This document shows, one piece after another, positions 12,308 through 23,376 of a DNA stretch of 64,000 nucleotides. The notes under the pieces are model-generated. The model was given only the letters and a program-made list of their open reading frames with translations. It did no database searches and was not told where the DNA came from. The stretch spans positions 36,048,000-36,111,999 of the forward strand of contig NC_054749.1 in assembly GCF_018143015.1 (NCBI RefSeq), given 5' to 3'. The stretch comes from Lytechinus variegatus (taxonomy: Eukaryota > Echinodermata > Echinoidea > Temnopleuroida > Toxopneustidae). Made by a program: the position numbers and the translations under genes. Within the stretch, counting starts at the first letter, position 1; each line of letters opens with the position of its first letter.

Positions 12308-15300
12308 ATGAAGCCGGTGGTGATCATTTCATTTGTTTGTACTTTACTATGTGTGTGCAGAAATCAACACTGTTACCAACCTGTTTGCTCTCTACAAAGT
12401 TACAAACCAAATTGGGTTCCAACATCTAAACTGTTTCACCATAAATACTTATCTACACGTATTCCGTACTACAGTAACAGCAACTCATCATTTCAAATTG
12501 AACTCTTAATATGCGGTGATATAAAGCCTAACCCCGGCCCAGCAAATGTCACTAGGAACAATCATCAAAATCATCATTATTCTTCATCCGAATTATATGG
12601 CTTACAGAACACAAATAAACAATCACTACATCTACCACATACAACATGGAAAATCATCAAAGATCTTGGTATTCAACGGGAACCTCTTCACCATCGTGGA
12701 AAACGAGCAGGAAAGAGAAAAAACCTGATCGCAATAGGGCGGCAACCAGTTCATCTTTCAATAACAACACCTGAAATTGCTTGTAATGATGATCAATGCA
12801 CAATACCAGTTATTATCCGTTCGAGAATTAAATATCGGCGAAAAAAAGGAGTTCATATTAATTCACCTAATCTTCGTCAAATTGAATTGCATAGAAGTGA
12901 AACCAGTAGATATTTTTTACCTAAATTTTTATTGACAAATCCAAGATCGATCAACAACAAATTGGATGAGCTTGAAATCATCGTGAAAGAAAATTGTGTT
13001 GATATAGTAGCATTGACAGAAACTTGGGAAAATGAAGTTTCACCTCTTGAGTTATTACATTTAGATGGTTTCGCAACTTTTTCTAGACCACGTAAAAATC
13101 GACAAGGAGGTGGGGTAGCTCTGCTTGCCAAGCATGAATTTCATCCTCGTCTTTTAACTGACATTAAAGTACCAGAGAATATTGAAGCAATATGGGTTAT
13201 GTTGAGACCCTCTCATTTACCCAGGAAAATTTCAAGTATCATTTTATGTGTACTCTATTTTCCTCCAAGAAGCACTAATGAAGCTGATTATGCAGATCAT
13301 GTTATCTCGACAATTGACTCTTTACTTGTGAAATACCCTGATGCAGGGATAACTGTACTTGGTGATTTTAATGATTTGAATTTACAAGAAATACTAAATG
13401 ATGACATGTTTAAACAAGTTGTAAATAAACCAACAAGAGGGCACAATATACTTGATAAGATTTTTACAAACTTTTCTGAATTTTATGATAATGTTTTTAT
13501 TCTCCCGCCAGTCAGCAGAAGCGACCATAACTGTGTTATTTGGTTTCCTTCTAATATTTCTAAAAGAATTATTGATAAGAAAATTAGAATTGTACGTCCT
13601 TTAACGGATAGTGGTTTGAGGTTGTTTGGACAATGGTTGACATCACAAACATGGGAAGAAGTCTTTTTAAATACGTCTGATTTATCAATAATGTATACCA
13701 GGTTGATCGATAGCATAAAAAATAAACTTGATTTATACTTACCTTCGCAAGAAGTAAAAATTAGTCAGACTGATAAACCTTGGATAACACCTTTTATCAA
13801 ATCACTTATACGTGACCGACAAAAGGCTTTCAAAAAACAAAATGACACTCTTTGGAGACATTTAAGAAATAAAATTGCTCAAGCTATCTCCGTTGCAAAA
13901 ACTAATTATTACAATACTCGTATAAAAAAAGAAAAATTAAATAATCCTTCAGCCTGGTATAGACATATTAAAATACTTACGAATGGTAATCAAGACAATA
14001 TTCCAATCACGATTCCTAATGTTGACATTGAAGATGATCTATATTGTAAACAAGCAGCTAACGCAATCAACAATTTTTTTGTGTCAATCGCTTCTGATCT
14101 TTCTCCTCTAAATAGAGGATCACTACCAGCTTTTTTACCTTCTCAGTTTGAAAGTCCTGAGATCAGTTGTTGGCAAGTCTATTGCAAACTGCGTAAATTG
14201 CAATTACATAAATCATCAATCAGAGATGATCTCCCCATTCGTGTTATTAGAGAATTTGCATGTGAATTGAGTGTACCGGTTACTAGGATACTCAATATAT
14301 CTTTTAGACAAGGTATAGTACCTTCACAGTGGAAATTCGGTCAAGTAACTCCCATTCCAAAATCTCATCCACCGTGCATCAATAATTTACGTCCTATATC
14401 TTTAACTTCACATTTTGCTAAGCTCGCCGAATCTTTTATGGCTCAATGGTTATTGAAAGACATTGAGAAACAAATTGATATGCATCAGTTCGGTAACAGA
14501 CCAGGATTGTCTACATCACATTATCTTGTTGGTCTATTACATCATCTCTATGACAATGCAGAAAACAAAAAATCTGTGTCCACTGTTGTATGTACAGATT
14601 TTAAAAAGGCGTTTGATCGCCTGGATCACAATATTCTAATTAAAAAAATGATTAATATGCACATAAAACCATGGATCATAAATTGGATTGTAAGTTTTTT
14701 GGAACATCGTAAGCAATGTACGTTATATCATGGAATCTTTTCTGATATCAAAGTTAATCATGCCGGTGTGCCCCAAGGGACACGACTTGGCCCGATCCTT
14801 TTTTTAATTATGGTAAATGATTTATGTGAAAATATTCCTATACATTATTTTAAATATGTTGATGATTTGTCTTTAGTACAATGTCGTAAATCAACCGACA
14901 ATTCGCAATTACAGTCAGTACTCAATTCAGTGCAATCCTGGTCACAATCAAATAATATGTCACTCAATCCCTCAAAGTGTTTTACTTTACATATTACTTT
15001 TATGAAAAACCCCATCACTCCTGAGGTTCTTGCCATTAATAACTCTGCCTTATATAATGTAGAAAGTATCAAAATTCTTGGAGTTATTATACAATCTGAT
15101 TTGAAATGGAATTTACATGTCGATGACTTGGTTAAGAGGTGCAATAGAAAATTATATATGTTAAGGAAACTGAAAAAGTTCAACTTACCTTTGAAGGATT
15201 TAGTGACAATATATATGGGTTATATACGACCAATTTTAGAATATTGTGCTCCAGTTTTCCACAGCAGTCTTACAGCAAAACAAAATAATACTATTGAAAG

Positions 15301-15589
15301 AATACAACGGAGAGTATGTAAAATTATCTTAGGACATAATTACATTACATACTCAAATGCATGTCAGGTATGTAATTTACCAACACTTGAGGAGAGAAGA
15401 CTGACACTAAGTAAAAAATTTGCAAAATCTCTTTCAACTCATCCATTGTGTAAGACATGGCTACCTCGAAAAAAACATACAAACATATCTCTTCGTCGTA
15501 CAAACAACTATCAACAGTTTCCAATAAGAACAACAAGATTTAAAAACAGTCCATTGCCTTTTTTGATAGACATACTCAACAAAAGATGA
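12308..15589 (+). CDS. CR1-type retrotransposon polyprotein (APE endonuclease + RT)
   Basis: Single uninterrupted 1093-aa frame. Order: a hydrophobic N terminus (VVIISFVCTLLCVC, residues 4-17) that looks like a signal peptide; a 2A-like motif DIKPNPGP at residues 71-78; an APE-type endonuclease (about 205-415) with N211 in the NPRS motif, E238 in TETW, D353/N355 in GDFND and D406/H407 in SDH; then reverse transcriptase with PISLTS (696-701), TDFKKAFD (763-770), GVPQGTRLGP (820-829) and the catalytic YVDD (850-853). All catalytic residues appear intact, so the copy is young and may be active. No separate ORF1 frame was found upstream, although the stretch between the hAT sequence and the ATG could hold a 5' UTR. 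The clade call CR1 is from motif style and the 3' tail. Confidence 0.93.
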   Translation: MKPVVIISFVCTLLCVCRNQHCYQPVCSLQSYKPNWVPTSKLFHHKYLSTRIPYYSNSNSSFQIELLICGDIKPNPGPANVTRNNHQNHHYSSSELYGLQNTNKQSLHLPHTTWKIIKDLGIQREPLHHRGKRAGKRKNLIAIGRQPVHLSITTPEIACNDDQCTIPVIIRSRIKYRRKKGVHINSPNLRQIELHRSETSRYFLPKFLLTNPRSINNKLDELEIIVKENCVDIVALTETWENEVSPLELLHLDGFATFSRPRKNRQGGGVALLAKHEFHPRLLTDIKVPENIEAIWVMLRPSHLPRKISSIILCVLYFPPRSTNEADYADHVISTIDSLLVKYPDAGITVLGDFNDLNLQEILNDDMFKQVVNKPTRGHNILDKIFTNFSEFYDNVFILPPVSRSDHNCVIWFPSNISKRIIDKKIRIVRPLTDSGLRLFGQWLTSQTWEEVFLNTSDLSIMYTRLIDSIKNKLDLYLPSQEVKISQTDKPWITPFIKSLIRDRQKAFKKQNDTLWRHLRNKIAQAISVAKTNYYNTRIKKEKLNNPSAWYRHIKILTNGNQDNIPITIPNVDIEDDLYCKQAANAINNFFVSIASDLSPLNRGSLPAFLPSQFESPEISCWQVYCKLRKLQLHKSSIRDDLPIRVIREFACELSVPVTRILNISFRQGIVPSQWKFGQVTPIPKSHPPCINNLRPISLTSHFAKLAESFMAQWLLKDIEKQIDMHQFGNRPGLSTSHYLVGLLHHLYDNAENKKSVSTVVCTDFKKAFDRLDHNILIKKMINMHIKPWIINWIVSFLEHRKQCTLYHGIFSDIKVNHAGVPQGTRLGPILFLIMVNDLCENIPIHYFKYVDDLSLVQCRKSTDNSQLQSVLNSVQSWSQSNNMSLNPSKCFTLHITFMKNPITPEVLAINNSALYNVESIKILGVIIQSDLKWNLHVDDLVKRCNRKLYMLRKLKKFNLPLKDLVTIYMGYIRPILEYCAPVFHSSLTAKQNNTIERIQRRVCKIILGHNYITYSNACQVCNLPTLEERRLTLSKKFAKSLSTHPLCKTWLPRKKHTNISLRRTNNYQQFPIRTTRFKNSPLPFLIDILNKR

Positions 15590-15925
15590 GTGTGTAGACT
15601 AAGAAAGGCAATGCAAATGGTCCTCACCCTATTATAAAATTATTTTTGTCATTTAAATAAGTGTCAGTCTCCTCTCCTTCAAGTCTGCCATTATCATATT
15701 ACATTCACTCGTTCATCATGTTCATTGTCTTTTATGCCTTATTTAAAATGTATTTACTTTTAAATGTATAACCGTTTTTAATGCATTTTACTATGTACTT
15801 AATAATGTGCCAAAACCAACTTGTAAGCATGATCTTTCCAGCTTTTGCTGTTTTTTCATGTATGATTGTTAACATGTTTGATTATCAATAAAGACCATTT
15901 TTGAATTGAATTGAATTGAATTGAA
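15590..15925 (+). other. CR1 3' UTR with (TTGAA)n tail
   Basis: After the stop codon there are about 300 bases of AT-rich UTR, an AATAAA at about 15888, and then tandem TTGAA units (15901-15925). A short tandem tail rather than poly(A) is characteristic of CR1-like LINEs. The sequence after 15925 is the right end of the hAT-like host element. Confidence 0.85.
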
Positions 15926-16329
15926 AAAGCAAGGACCCCCCCAGTGCCCCCCCCGGGAAAAAAATCCTAGCTACGCCACTGAACAGTACACATCTAATTT
16001 ATTAACTTATTGGACACTCAAATTATTCATAATATTTTATTGTCTGGGAATGATAACTGTAGTATTTCGAAACATTTTTCTTTATCATTAAAGCAAAAGC
16101 AAACAAAATAATAAACATACGAAATATACAATACAAACAGAATTTTTGGCTCCCCATTATTTTAGCACAGAGTTAGACCGTGGTCTTAGTTAAACTATGA
16201 CTTCAGAATACAGGCCTATGAGTCTGAAGGGAAAAAAAGATGAAGTCTTGATTATGTATTGATATATTATTGAATATGTTAGATATGTCTTATCATCACA
16301 TAATAAAATGGATATTATAAACTGGTTAT

Positions 16330-16530
16330 GAGACCATAGAGCTATTAATAGCTCCATGATGAGACGAAACGGCCATAGACGAACTGGTGATCAGACAAAG
16401 TGATGATTGGACCAAATGAATATTGGACCTAATGGCCAGTTGTTATGAAACGTTGGACGGAATGGCATTAAACTAAATGAAAGTAGACTATGTGAGTGGA
16501 CAAGTTGGCAGTAGACGAATTGGCAATTTA
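16330..16530. repeat. TGGTCTA-type degenerate repeat upstream of ATPAF2
   Basis: Units such as 'ggaccaaatgaatattggac', 'ggaatggcattaaact' and 'gaaagtagactatgtg' match the 8943-9280 palindrome. The repeat ends about 100 bases before the ATPAF2 start codon, so the ATPAF2 proximal promoter must be short or overlap the repeat. Confidence 0.65.
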
Positions 16531-16632
16531 CCTATCATTATTTTGACAAAACATACAAACGTCGAGTTGGTAGGAAAAAATCTCCAACTTTCTTTTTTGC
16601 AGTGGAGATACCGTAGAAGCGAAGCGAGAGCG

Positions 16633-19600
16633 ATGGCTTTCTTTCAAAAAATTGGCCTTATTGGATGGTTTTCTGGACCAAAACAAAATGTTTGTCGGAG
16701 TCTATTATTAGCCAAGAATTCACCACAGGCTTATGTCTTCACTTGCCGACATTACCGAGGTAATTAAAAGCCGGGTATAGATTTTCTAACACCATGCTCG
16801 TCCGCGGCCCCGGACCTAACCCAGGCCAGGGAGCTCCGGCCCGCTTTGCGGGCCGGAGCCCAGGAGTCGACCGTGCAAAACGAGGGAGACACGGGGGTAG
16901 ATTGGGGTTTCGATACTAATCTTATAAAATGTGGAAACAGAAATTATGCACTTACGATTATATGGATGAAGGTCTATCGTGACACACAAATCCTGACATC
17001 GAGGCACAGACTGTAACCTCAAAAAAAACGAAAAGTTCTGTGGCAATACCTCTCCTTTAAAAAAATGGCAGATTGACTATGAAGTATGATTGAGACCGAG
17101 GCTTAATTTTTTTTTTAACTTAAGGTTCCAGTCTTTGACTTTGCCTCAATGTCAGGATTTGTGTGTTACGATACTTTATTACTTGACCTTCATCCATATA
17201 ATCGTGGTAAGTGCATAATTTTTGTTTCCACACAGAACCCAATCTACCCCAGTCCTGTGTCTCCCTCATTTTGCACGGTCGACTCCTGGCGAAGGACTGC
17301 TTGGTATGTGGATCTGGATGTATACGATCGATGCAAAACGCAGGGCCCCCTTTTACCCAGGGAGTTCTGGCCCACTTACTTACTTTGCGGGCGGTAGCCC
17401 AGGACTCGTCCGTGTAATACTAGTCAAACATATACTCTCCAAAATTGGGAAGAATGGGGTCACAATTCACAATAGCACTCCAAATAAGACGAGGGGAAAA
17501 ATAAATTATGCAGGTACCTCGATTATATGAATGAAGGTCTATCGTGACACACTAATCATGACATTGAGGCACAAACTGGACCCTCAAAAAAAGGAAAAGT
17601 TAGACGTCTATGTCGTGTTCATTATGGTATTGATCGGCCATTTCGTTTTCAATTTTGACGAGAGCGAACAAGATCTACAGTCTTATCCGAAACATGCGCT
17701 CTCACTGACTTAGCTACCCTTCCAATGTCAGTCATGCAACCATTTGAAAATAAAAGGTAGATCTAGATTCTGTATTGGCAATTGCATGTTAACAGCGCTA
17801 CAGCAGGGATCACTTTCCAACTAGCCGATCGTGCCGACTATTATAGCCTAAATTCTAAAACCGTAATTGTCAATTTTCCTCACGAATCATGAATACAGCA
17901 AGGGCACTGGCCAGGGAGAATTTTCTTTTATAAAGCACTTTGCACTGCAGTCTGCACTGCCACTGATCATGCTGATGTAGACTGATGACGGCCATTGGGC
18001 TTGTAATGGTGGAAATATATGCCAGAAAATAGCAAATTTTGATGACCCCCATTTTCACAGACATTTTAGTTCGAAGTCCGTTCTGAGGACCCTCCTTTTT
18101 ACAATAGGCCTGCTCCAAAGCCCCTGTTTTTTTTTTGTCTCGCCCAGGGCACAAACTTACCACTTTTTTTTAGTTTATACTAATTTATTCATGAGATAAT
18201 GTTTTTGGCTCTCACTACTCACAACACTGATTTGCAAGTTGCACTGTACTTAACAGGTCACTTCTCATGCAGCATGATGATGGCCAATAGTCCTCTTGTC
18301 CGACGACTATCACATACACATGTATAGCTTGAAATAGAAATTTCTTTAAGTCATTTTTTACTTTAATTTTTTCTCTGTTGAATTTCATTTACAGAAAGGA
18401 AACGATTTTACAAGAATGTGTCAATCACTCAATCAGGAAGCAATGCATTTGAGATAAATCTTGATCAGAGGAAGTTAAGAACACCCAGTGGTCAGCCAGT
18501 GGTCATCCCTACTGAATCATTAGCTGTTGCTGTGGCAACGGAGTGGGATACCCAGAATGAGGTCATCAAACAGCATAGTATGCATTTGGTAGGTTACATC
18601 ATAGGACTGCATGATGACAAATGACGATGACTTTAATATATCGATGATGACTGTAAATTGAACCCTGGTCTAAAGTTGTAATTTAACTAAGGAGAGCCAA
18701 ATGGAGCACAAATCTCTATTATTACATGATCAATTTATTAATTCTTATGACACTCAAATCATTTATTACTGTCTCAGAATGATAACAGAAATATTTTCTT
18801 AATGATGAAAGCAAAATGAAACAAAATAGTAAATATAAGAAATATACAATATAAGCAGAACATTTTAGTTTTTGGCTCAACATAATTGTAGCACAGAGTT
18901 TATAGACCATGGTCTAAGTTAAACTACTTCAGAATACGGGCCATATTAGGTTCGTGATATCGCATACCATAATAGTGTAATTAAAGTTTTGATATATTTC
19001 AGACAATCAATTTCCCTTGTAATTCTAATAAGCACATACATTATTCATTTCAGTACGAAAAACATGTCTCTGCTAGAACTCTGAATATTTCACAGACCAT
19101 GCATAGTTGAAATATTTACAAAACTTTGAAGGTAAATGAAATATAATGCAATCTCTCTGACATGCCAACCAACCAGTTTCCAAACCAGTTGCTAAATTAA
19201 CCCTCGTGATGTAGCACGGCATATTGCCTGTTAAGTGCAGTGGCTGAACGGATTTGGTCTAGAATTGAGATATGGATAAATAGGACACCAGATCGGAGTA
19301 GTCATGTTAAAGCCAGGGTAATATGTAGCTCTTTATAGCAAAATTGTATTAATAAAGCACTTTATAAAATTTGTATATTGTTATCATTATTACCAAACTT
19401 ATTGAAATATTATAGCATATATATCAGGCATTACTTTTAAAGTATAAGTGTGAAATGTATTTTTGCCTTCTATCTCAAATAGCACTTGTTTCAATGTGTT
19501 TTTGTTTCTTTCCTGTAATATAGACTGCTCTGTGTAATACAGTACTTGATAATCCGTCACATAGATCTAAGGCTCAGATCATCAAGGGTATGCTTCATTT

Positions 19601-22600
19601 TCTGGAAACAGACACACTGTGGTAAGTTTCTTCAATTGCTTTTCTCCTCAAATCATAACATTCATTTTATAAAGTTGTAGATTGTCGAGCTGGTGCATTG
19701 TGTAGAAGCATGGTAGATCCAGGCTTTACCAAAAAAGGGGGGTGGGCAAAAATTTTCTGGCAAGCCCCCCAAAAAGATTCAGATGTCACTCTCATTTTCT
19801 TAAGCTCTTTCAAGATGAATATTTTTTTCTGACAAGCACAAAATGACACGTTCCTTTTCTGCCCCTTCCCTTGTACCAGTGACTGTTTGAAATCTTCCTA
19901 ATTGATTTGACTGGTGAATTGTATACTGCACACAAATTTTAGTCACACTTTATCCTTTGTGAAACACCCCCCTAATCCCAAGTTTTATTTTGTTATCATA
20001 GTTACAGATTAGAAGACCCCCCTGAGCTTGTGGCTATGCAAGATGAAAGATGGGAACCTATGCTTGAGTGGATCAACAAAAGATATGAGGTAGACATTCA
20101 TTCCACCATGTCAATCAGTGGGCCAGTCATACCCCAGGAAACCTACAAGACTCTACAACATCATCTAGAAACACACACTAACTGGGCACTAGTAGGTGAG
20201 ATCATTCAGCTCTTGTATTATTTGATTTTACTTTTTAAAATATTTTATCAATAATTATATGATACATGAAGTATATATATCTTTTCTTTCTTCCTTGGAA
20301 AGTATTAAGCCCCAGTCACACATAGACACGGATCCTCACGGATCAACACGGCAATGCCGGCATGATCCGGGGAGGTCCGGGATAGTTTTGCCCCGGATGA
20401 CTGTAAACACGGCATCAACACGGCAGCTTCACACGGATCTACACGGACCATGCCGGCAGAGCACGTCGTCAACACGGACCAACACGTCAGCAACACGGAC
20501 CAACACGTCAGCTACACGGACCAACACGTCAGCAACACGTCAGCGACAAGGACCAACACGGACCAACACGTCAGCTACACGGACCAACACGTCAGCTACA
20601 CGGACCAACACGTCAGCTACACGGACCAACACGTCAGCAACACGGACCAACACGTCAGCTACAAGGACCAACACGTCAGCTACACGGACCAACACGTCAG
20701 CTCAAGGACCAACACGGCAACTATATTGACCAGCACGGCAAATGAAAATCTGTTCATAACAATGAGCTGATATTTATCTAATTATTTATTTATTTATCTA
20801 TTTGTTCATTTTTTCTCATCCTTGTCGCAAAATTATCATGTTGTGTTTAAAAATATATCAAAACTTCCTTAACCAGTAAAAACGCAGTTTTTATACAACA
20901 CAGTTTACTGTTTTAACAGTAGTTGTTAAATGTTAAGTACTTTAAATCTTGAACGACAAATGTAATTTCGATTTGATTTGATATCACTTCATTGAAATCA
21001 CAATAAAGGAAAGAAATTTACAAAGTCTATACAAAACATAATAACAATTAAGATAGGCCCAGGTTATGACGCATATTACTGTCGATGCAGGGCAGTAGTA
21101 TAAAACTTAATGTACAATTTCGATGTAACAGGTACATAACATATAACATATACATATAAAAAAAAATTTTTTAAATGAAATGTGAAATAATAATAACAGA
21201 CAAAGTAGTGGGTAAATATTAGGAAAAAAAGAGAAAAAAAATTATTCATACATGCACTAAGTTAACAAATATTAGGTTGGGGCCAATCTCCAAAGCGTAA
21301 GAAAATATCCTGAATCATTTAATCATCCACTTGAATAAATTAAGCATGTTTGTGTCAACTGTTTAATAACTACTGAAAAGTTCATAAAGTAAATAGCGCT
21401 GTAATGATTTTGATGGGGAAAAAAGAACACGGACTGCCAAGGATACTCCAGGCAGCCACACGGACCTACACGGCAGCTACACGGACCTACACGGCAGCCA
21501 CACGGACCATCCCGGATGGCTTTGCCAACACGGCAGTCCACGGATGACGCCGGATGTTTTTGACAGTCAAAAACTGCCGTGTTGGCCTCCCGGATGTTCA
21601 AGGACCAACACGGACCACCCCGGACCTCCAAGGATGCCCAAGGCGCCAACACGGATCTCTCCCCGGACCACCCCGGATCAGATCCGGGATGGTCCGGGCT
21701 CTATATGTGACTGGGGCTTTACTGAACAGTTTTTAATGCACCATGAATGTACGATACTTGGTCTTTCATGGTGGTCTTAATATTATTTTTTTCATTTTAG
21801 TAGACTTGCTCCCAATTTGTGATGTTTTAGCAGTGGCACTTCAAGGGGGGGGGAGTTATTTCCGTCAAAGAGAAGACCATGGCCTCTGCCTATGCATCTT
21901 CCAATATAATGATTATATAAGAGAAGATTTTCATTTCTCGTTATAAAACTACCAAAGAAATGGTACAATTTTCTCTGATTTCTTTAGGAAAAAAAAGAAA
22001 AAAATTAGACATCACCAGTGTGGTATTGTAATGTCTTGATGCCAACGTCAAGTGAGAAATCTAGCTCTGTCCAAATCAAGAACAAATTCCAACAAAAGAA
22101 AAATGAAATCAAGTTTTTCATGATCTAATTGGTTGTATTTGATTTGCAGGATATGAGAATGCAATTCAGAGCTTGAAATCTGTGGTCCTTACATTTGCTG
22201 CCATTGACAGAGAGATCTCAGTAGAAGAAGCAGTTTCATTATCAAGACTAGAGACTGAATTTCAGGTAAAACCATGTAGCATTACTTGCGTTTCATAACT
22301 TAATCAGTGGTATTGAGTGAAATTTTAATGCAGGAATTAATACTTTATAAAGACTTCACAAAAAGAAAAAAAAGTGCAGTGATATATCTGATTCAAACCT
22401 GCATAAGAGTATTCTGTAATATTAGTAGAAAAATGCAAAAATTGTGGAGCGTTGTGGCCCAGTGGATAAGTCTTCTGACTTTGAAACAGAAGGTCGTGGG
22501 TTCGAATCCCAGCCATGGCGTAATTTCCTTCAGCAAGAAATGTATCCACATTGTGCTGCACTCGACCCAGGTGAGGTAAATGGGTACCCGGCAGGATTAC

Positions 22601-23376
22601 TTCCTTGAATGCATGAGCGCTGAGAGGCAGCTCGAGCTAAAGCCGGGGTAATAATAATAACACGCCTCGGAATAGAATATTTCTAGATAGATGGCGCTAT
22701 ATAAATTCCTATCATTATTATTATTAAAAATAAAACCAATTTTTCCATATTCCATATGAAAATATGAAACAATGCAAACAAGTGTATGTTTTTGTCATTT
22801 ACACAAGCTGTAATTGTTCAGAGGTTAAATCCACCTGGCAATAGGAGATAAAAACCCATTGATGCACTCACAGGACCCTTTTGATAATATTTCACAATAA
22901 ATCAATCACATTTTTGGCAATCCCGGCGCATCTGGTGTCACATTCTAGGCACTTTAACAAGATGGTGTCAAATGTGTAAATAAAAATTGGTGATGTCTCT
23001 TGTCAAGGCATTGCCCATTTGTAAAATATTTTTAAATGTATTACGTTGTAATTTGGTAAATTAGATATCTTTCCTCCGGCTATATTGTCAGTCATTTTTA
23101 ATGTTGAAAATGTTAAAATACCTTCAAACTACTAGAATATTTACTGCTTACAATATAATATTTTAGTTAATCATGATGTATCATGAATGTAATTTGAAAA
23201 ATCAACCAAAGTTATGTGTCACTGTTTGTTTTTTTCAGATTAGTAAATGGGGAAGTGTTGAATGGTCACATGATACCGAGTTAGCCGATTGTAAATCAAG
23301 AGTAGCAGCGGCAGTTCTCTTCACTCACCTCGTAACAGAACACACAGAGACTGTTGCAAAATTAAGAACTCCATGA
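16633..23376 (+). CDS. ATPAF2: ATP synthase F1 complex assembly factor 2 (ATP12)
   Basis: Chaperone of the mitochondrial matrix that binds the F1 alpha subunit before it joins the alpha-beta hexamer. Six coding exons: 16633-16759, 18395-18588, 19524-19621, 20002-20195, 22150-22265 and 23239-23376. All junctions are GT-AG and in phase. Joined they give 288 aa, against about 289 for human. The first exon encodes a basic, Phe/Leu-rich, Ser-containing presequence with few acids, as for a mitochondrial import signal. Conserved blocks are RKRFYKNVSIT (44-54), LDQRKLRTP (65-73), AVATEWDTQ (88-96), TALCNTVLDNP at the start of exon 3, WALVGYENAIQ across the exon 4-5 junction, and WGSVEWSHD in exon 6. 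W93 aligns with the human Trp reported mutated in complex V deficiency. Stop is TGA at 23374-23376; an AATAAA at 23721-23726 is a possible poly(A) signal. Introns carry several mobile elements. The gene converges on DRC3. Confidence 0.96.
16800..17610. repeat. Inverted and direct repeat copies in ATPAF2 intron 1
   Basis: A block at about 16850-17060 ('ccaggagtcgaccgtgcaaa', 'acgattatatggatgaagg', 'ctatcgtgacacac') is repeated inverted at about 17105-17290, and again in direct orientation at about 17395-17600. Short frames here are repeat artefacts. Confidence 0.7.
18662..18943. mobile_element. GGCCCGTATTCT-type MITE in ATPAF2 intron 2
   Basis: Same internal landmarks as the copies at 5619 and 10703: 'taaagttgtaatttaac', 'ggagagccaaatggagc', 'ttgtagcacagagtt' and a right end 'cttcagaatacgggccat'. 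The left terminus is degraded ('ccctggt'). Confidence 0.7.
20308..21718. mobile_element. TTA-flanked element with minisatellite, ATPAF2 intron 4
   Basis: Inverted ends AGCCCCAGTCACACATAG and CTATATGTGACTGGGGCT, each bordered outside by TTA (20305-20307, 21719-21721). The subterminal regions are full of CACGGACC/CACGGCA/CCCGGA motifs, and the middle is AT-rich. A 3-bp TTA duplication fits PIF/Harbinger, but no transposase is present. Thr/Asn/Ser repeat frames seen here are minisatellite translation, not proteins. Confidence 0.8.
20455..20730. repeat. 21-bp minisatellite ACACGGACCAACACGTCAGC-type
   Basis: About a dozen near-identical units alternating 'acacggaccaacacgtcag' with 'cta' or 'caa' linkers. 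The units descend from the subterminal CACGGA motifs of the surrounding element. Length is likely to be polymorphic. Confidence 0.9.
22446..22735 (+). mobile_element. tRNA-derived SINE, family 1
   Basis: The head resembles a tRNA: A-box-like 'tggcccagtggataag' and B box GGTTCGAATCC about 45 bases later. A conserved body follows ('tgtgctgcactcgacccagg', 'gaggtaaatgggtaccc', 'gcgctatataaat'), then an ATT microsatellite tail. It lies just after ATPAF2 exon 5, inside intron 5. Other copies: 35138, 50917, 57726. Confidence 0.9.

Larger units (their letters stand above)
10797..15981. mobile_element. hAT-like element with 8-bp TSD, host of a CR1
   Basis: The ends are inverted: CAGTGGCGTAGCTACG on the left, CTAGCTACGCCACTG on the right. 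The 8 bases AACAGTAC occur directly outside both ends (10789-10796 and 15982-15989), the target duplication size of hAT transposons. The left interior holds G/C runs, a purine-rich stretch, and (11040-11900) repeats of GCTCGCGCTTCGCGCTCGCA like those at 37.8-43.8 kb. No transposase frame is seen; most of the length is the inserted retrotransposon. Confidence 0.8.
10703..16217. mobile_element. GGCCCGTATTCT-type MITE split by later insertions
   Basis: The left part (10703-10796) matches the 5' part of the MITE at 5619 ('ttaaagttgtggttta', 'ggagagccaa'). The right part (15990-16217) matches its 3' part ('ttttagcacagagttagac', 'ttcagaataca' and the inverted end). Between them sit a hAT-like element and a CR1. 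Removing 10797-15989 restores a MITE of about 320 bp. Confidence 0.7.

Noticed and set aside
20455-20730. CRISPR-like array
   Set aside because: Units are contiguous without unique spacers and the genome is eukaryotic; this is a minisatellite.
20259-20770. 156-aa and 106-aa frames rich in Thr-Asn-Ser repeats
   Set aside because: They are translations of the 21-bp minisatellite in two frames, inside a transposable element and an ATPAF2 intron.
22446-22520. Functional tRNA gene
   Set aside because: A and B boxes are present, but the sequence continues into a SINE body with multiple copies and the arms do not give a full cloverleaf.
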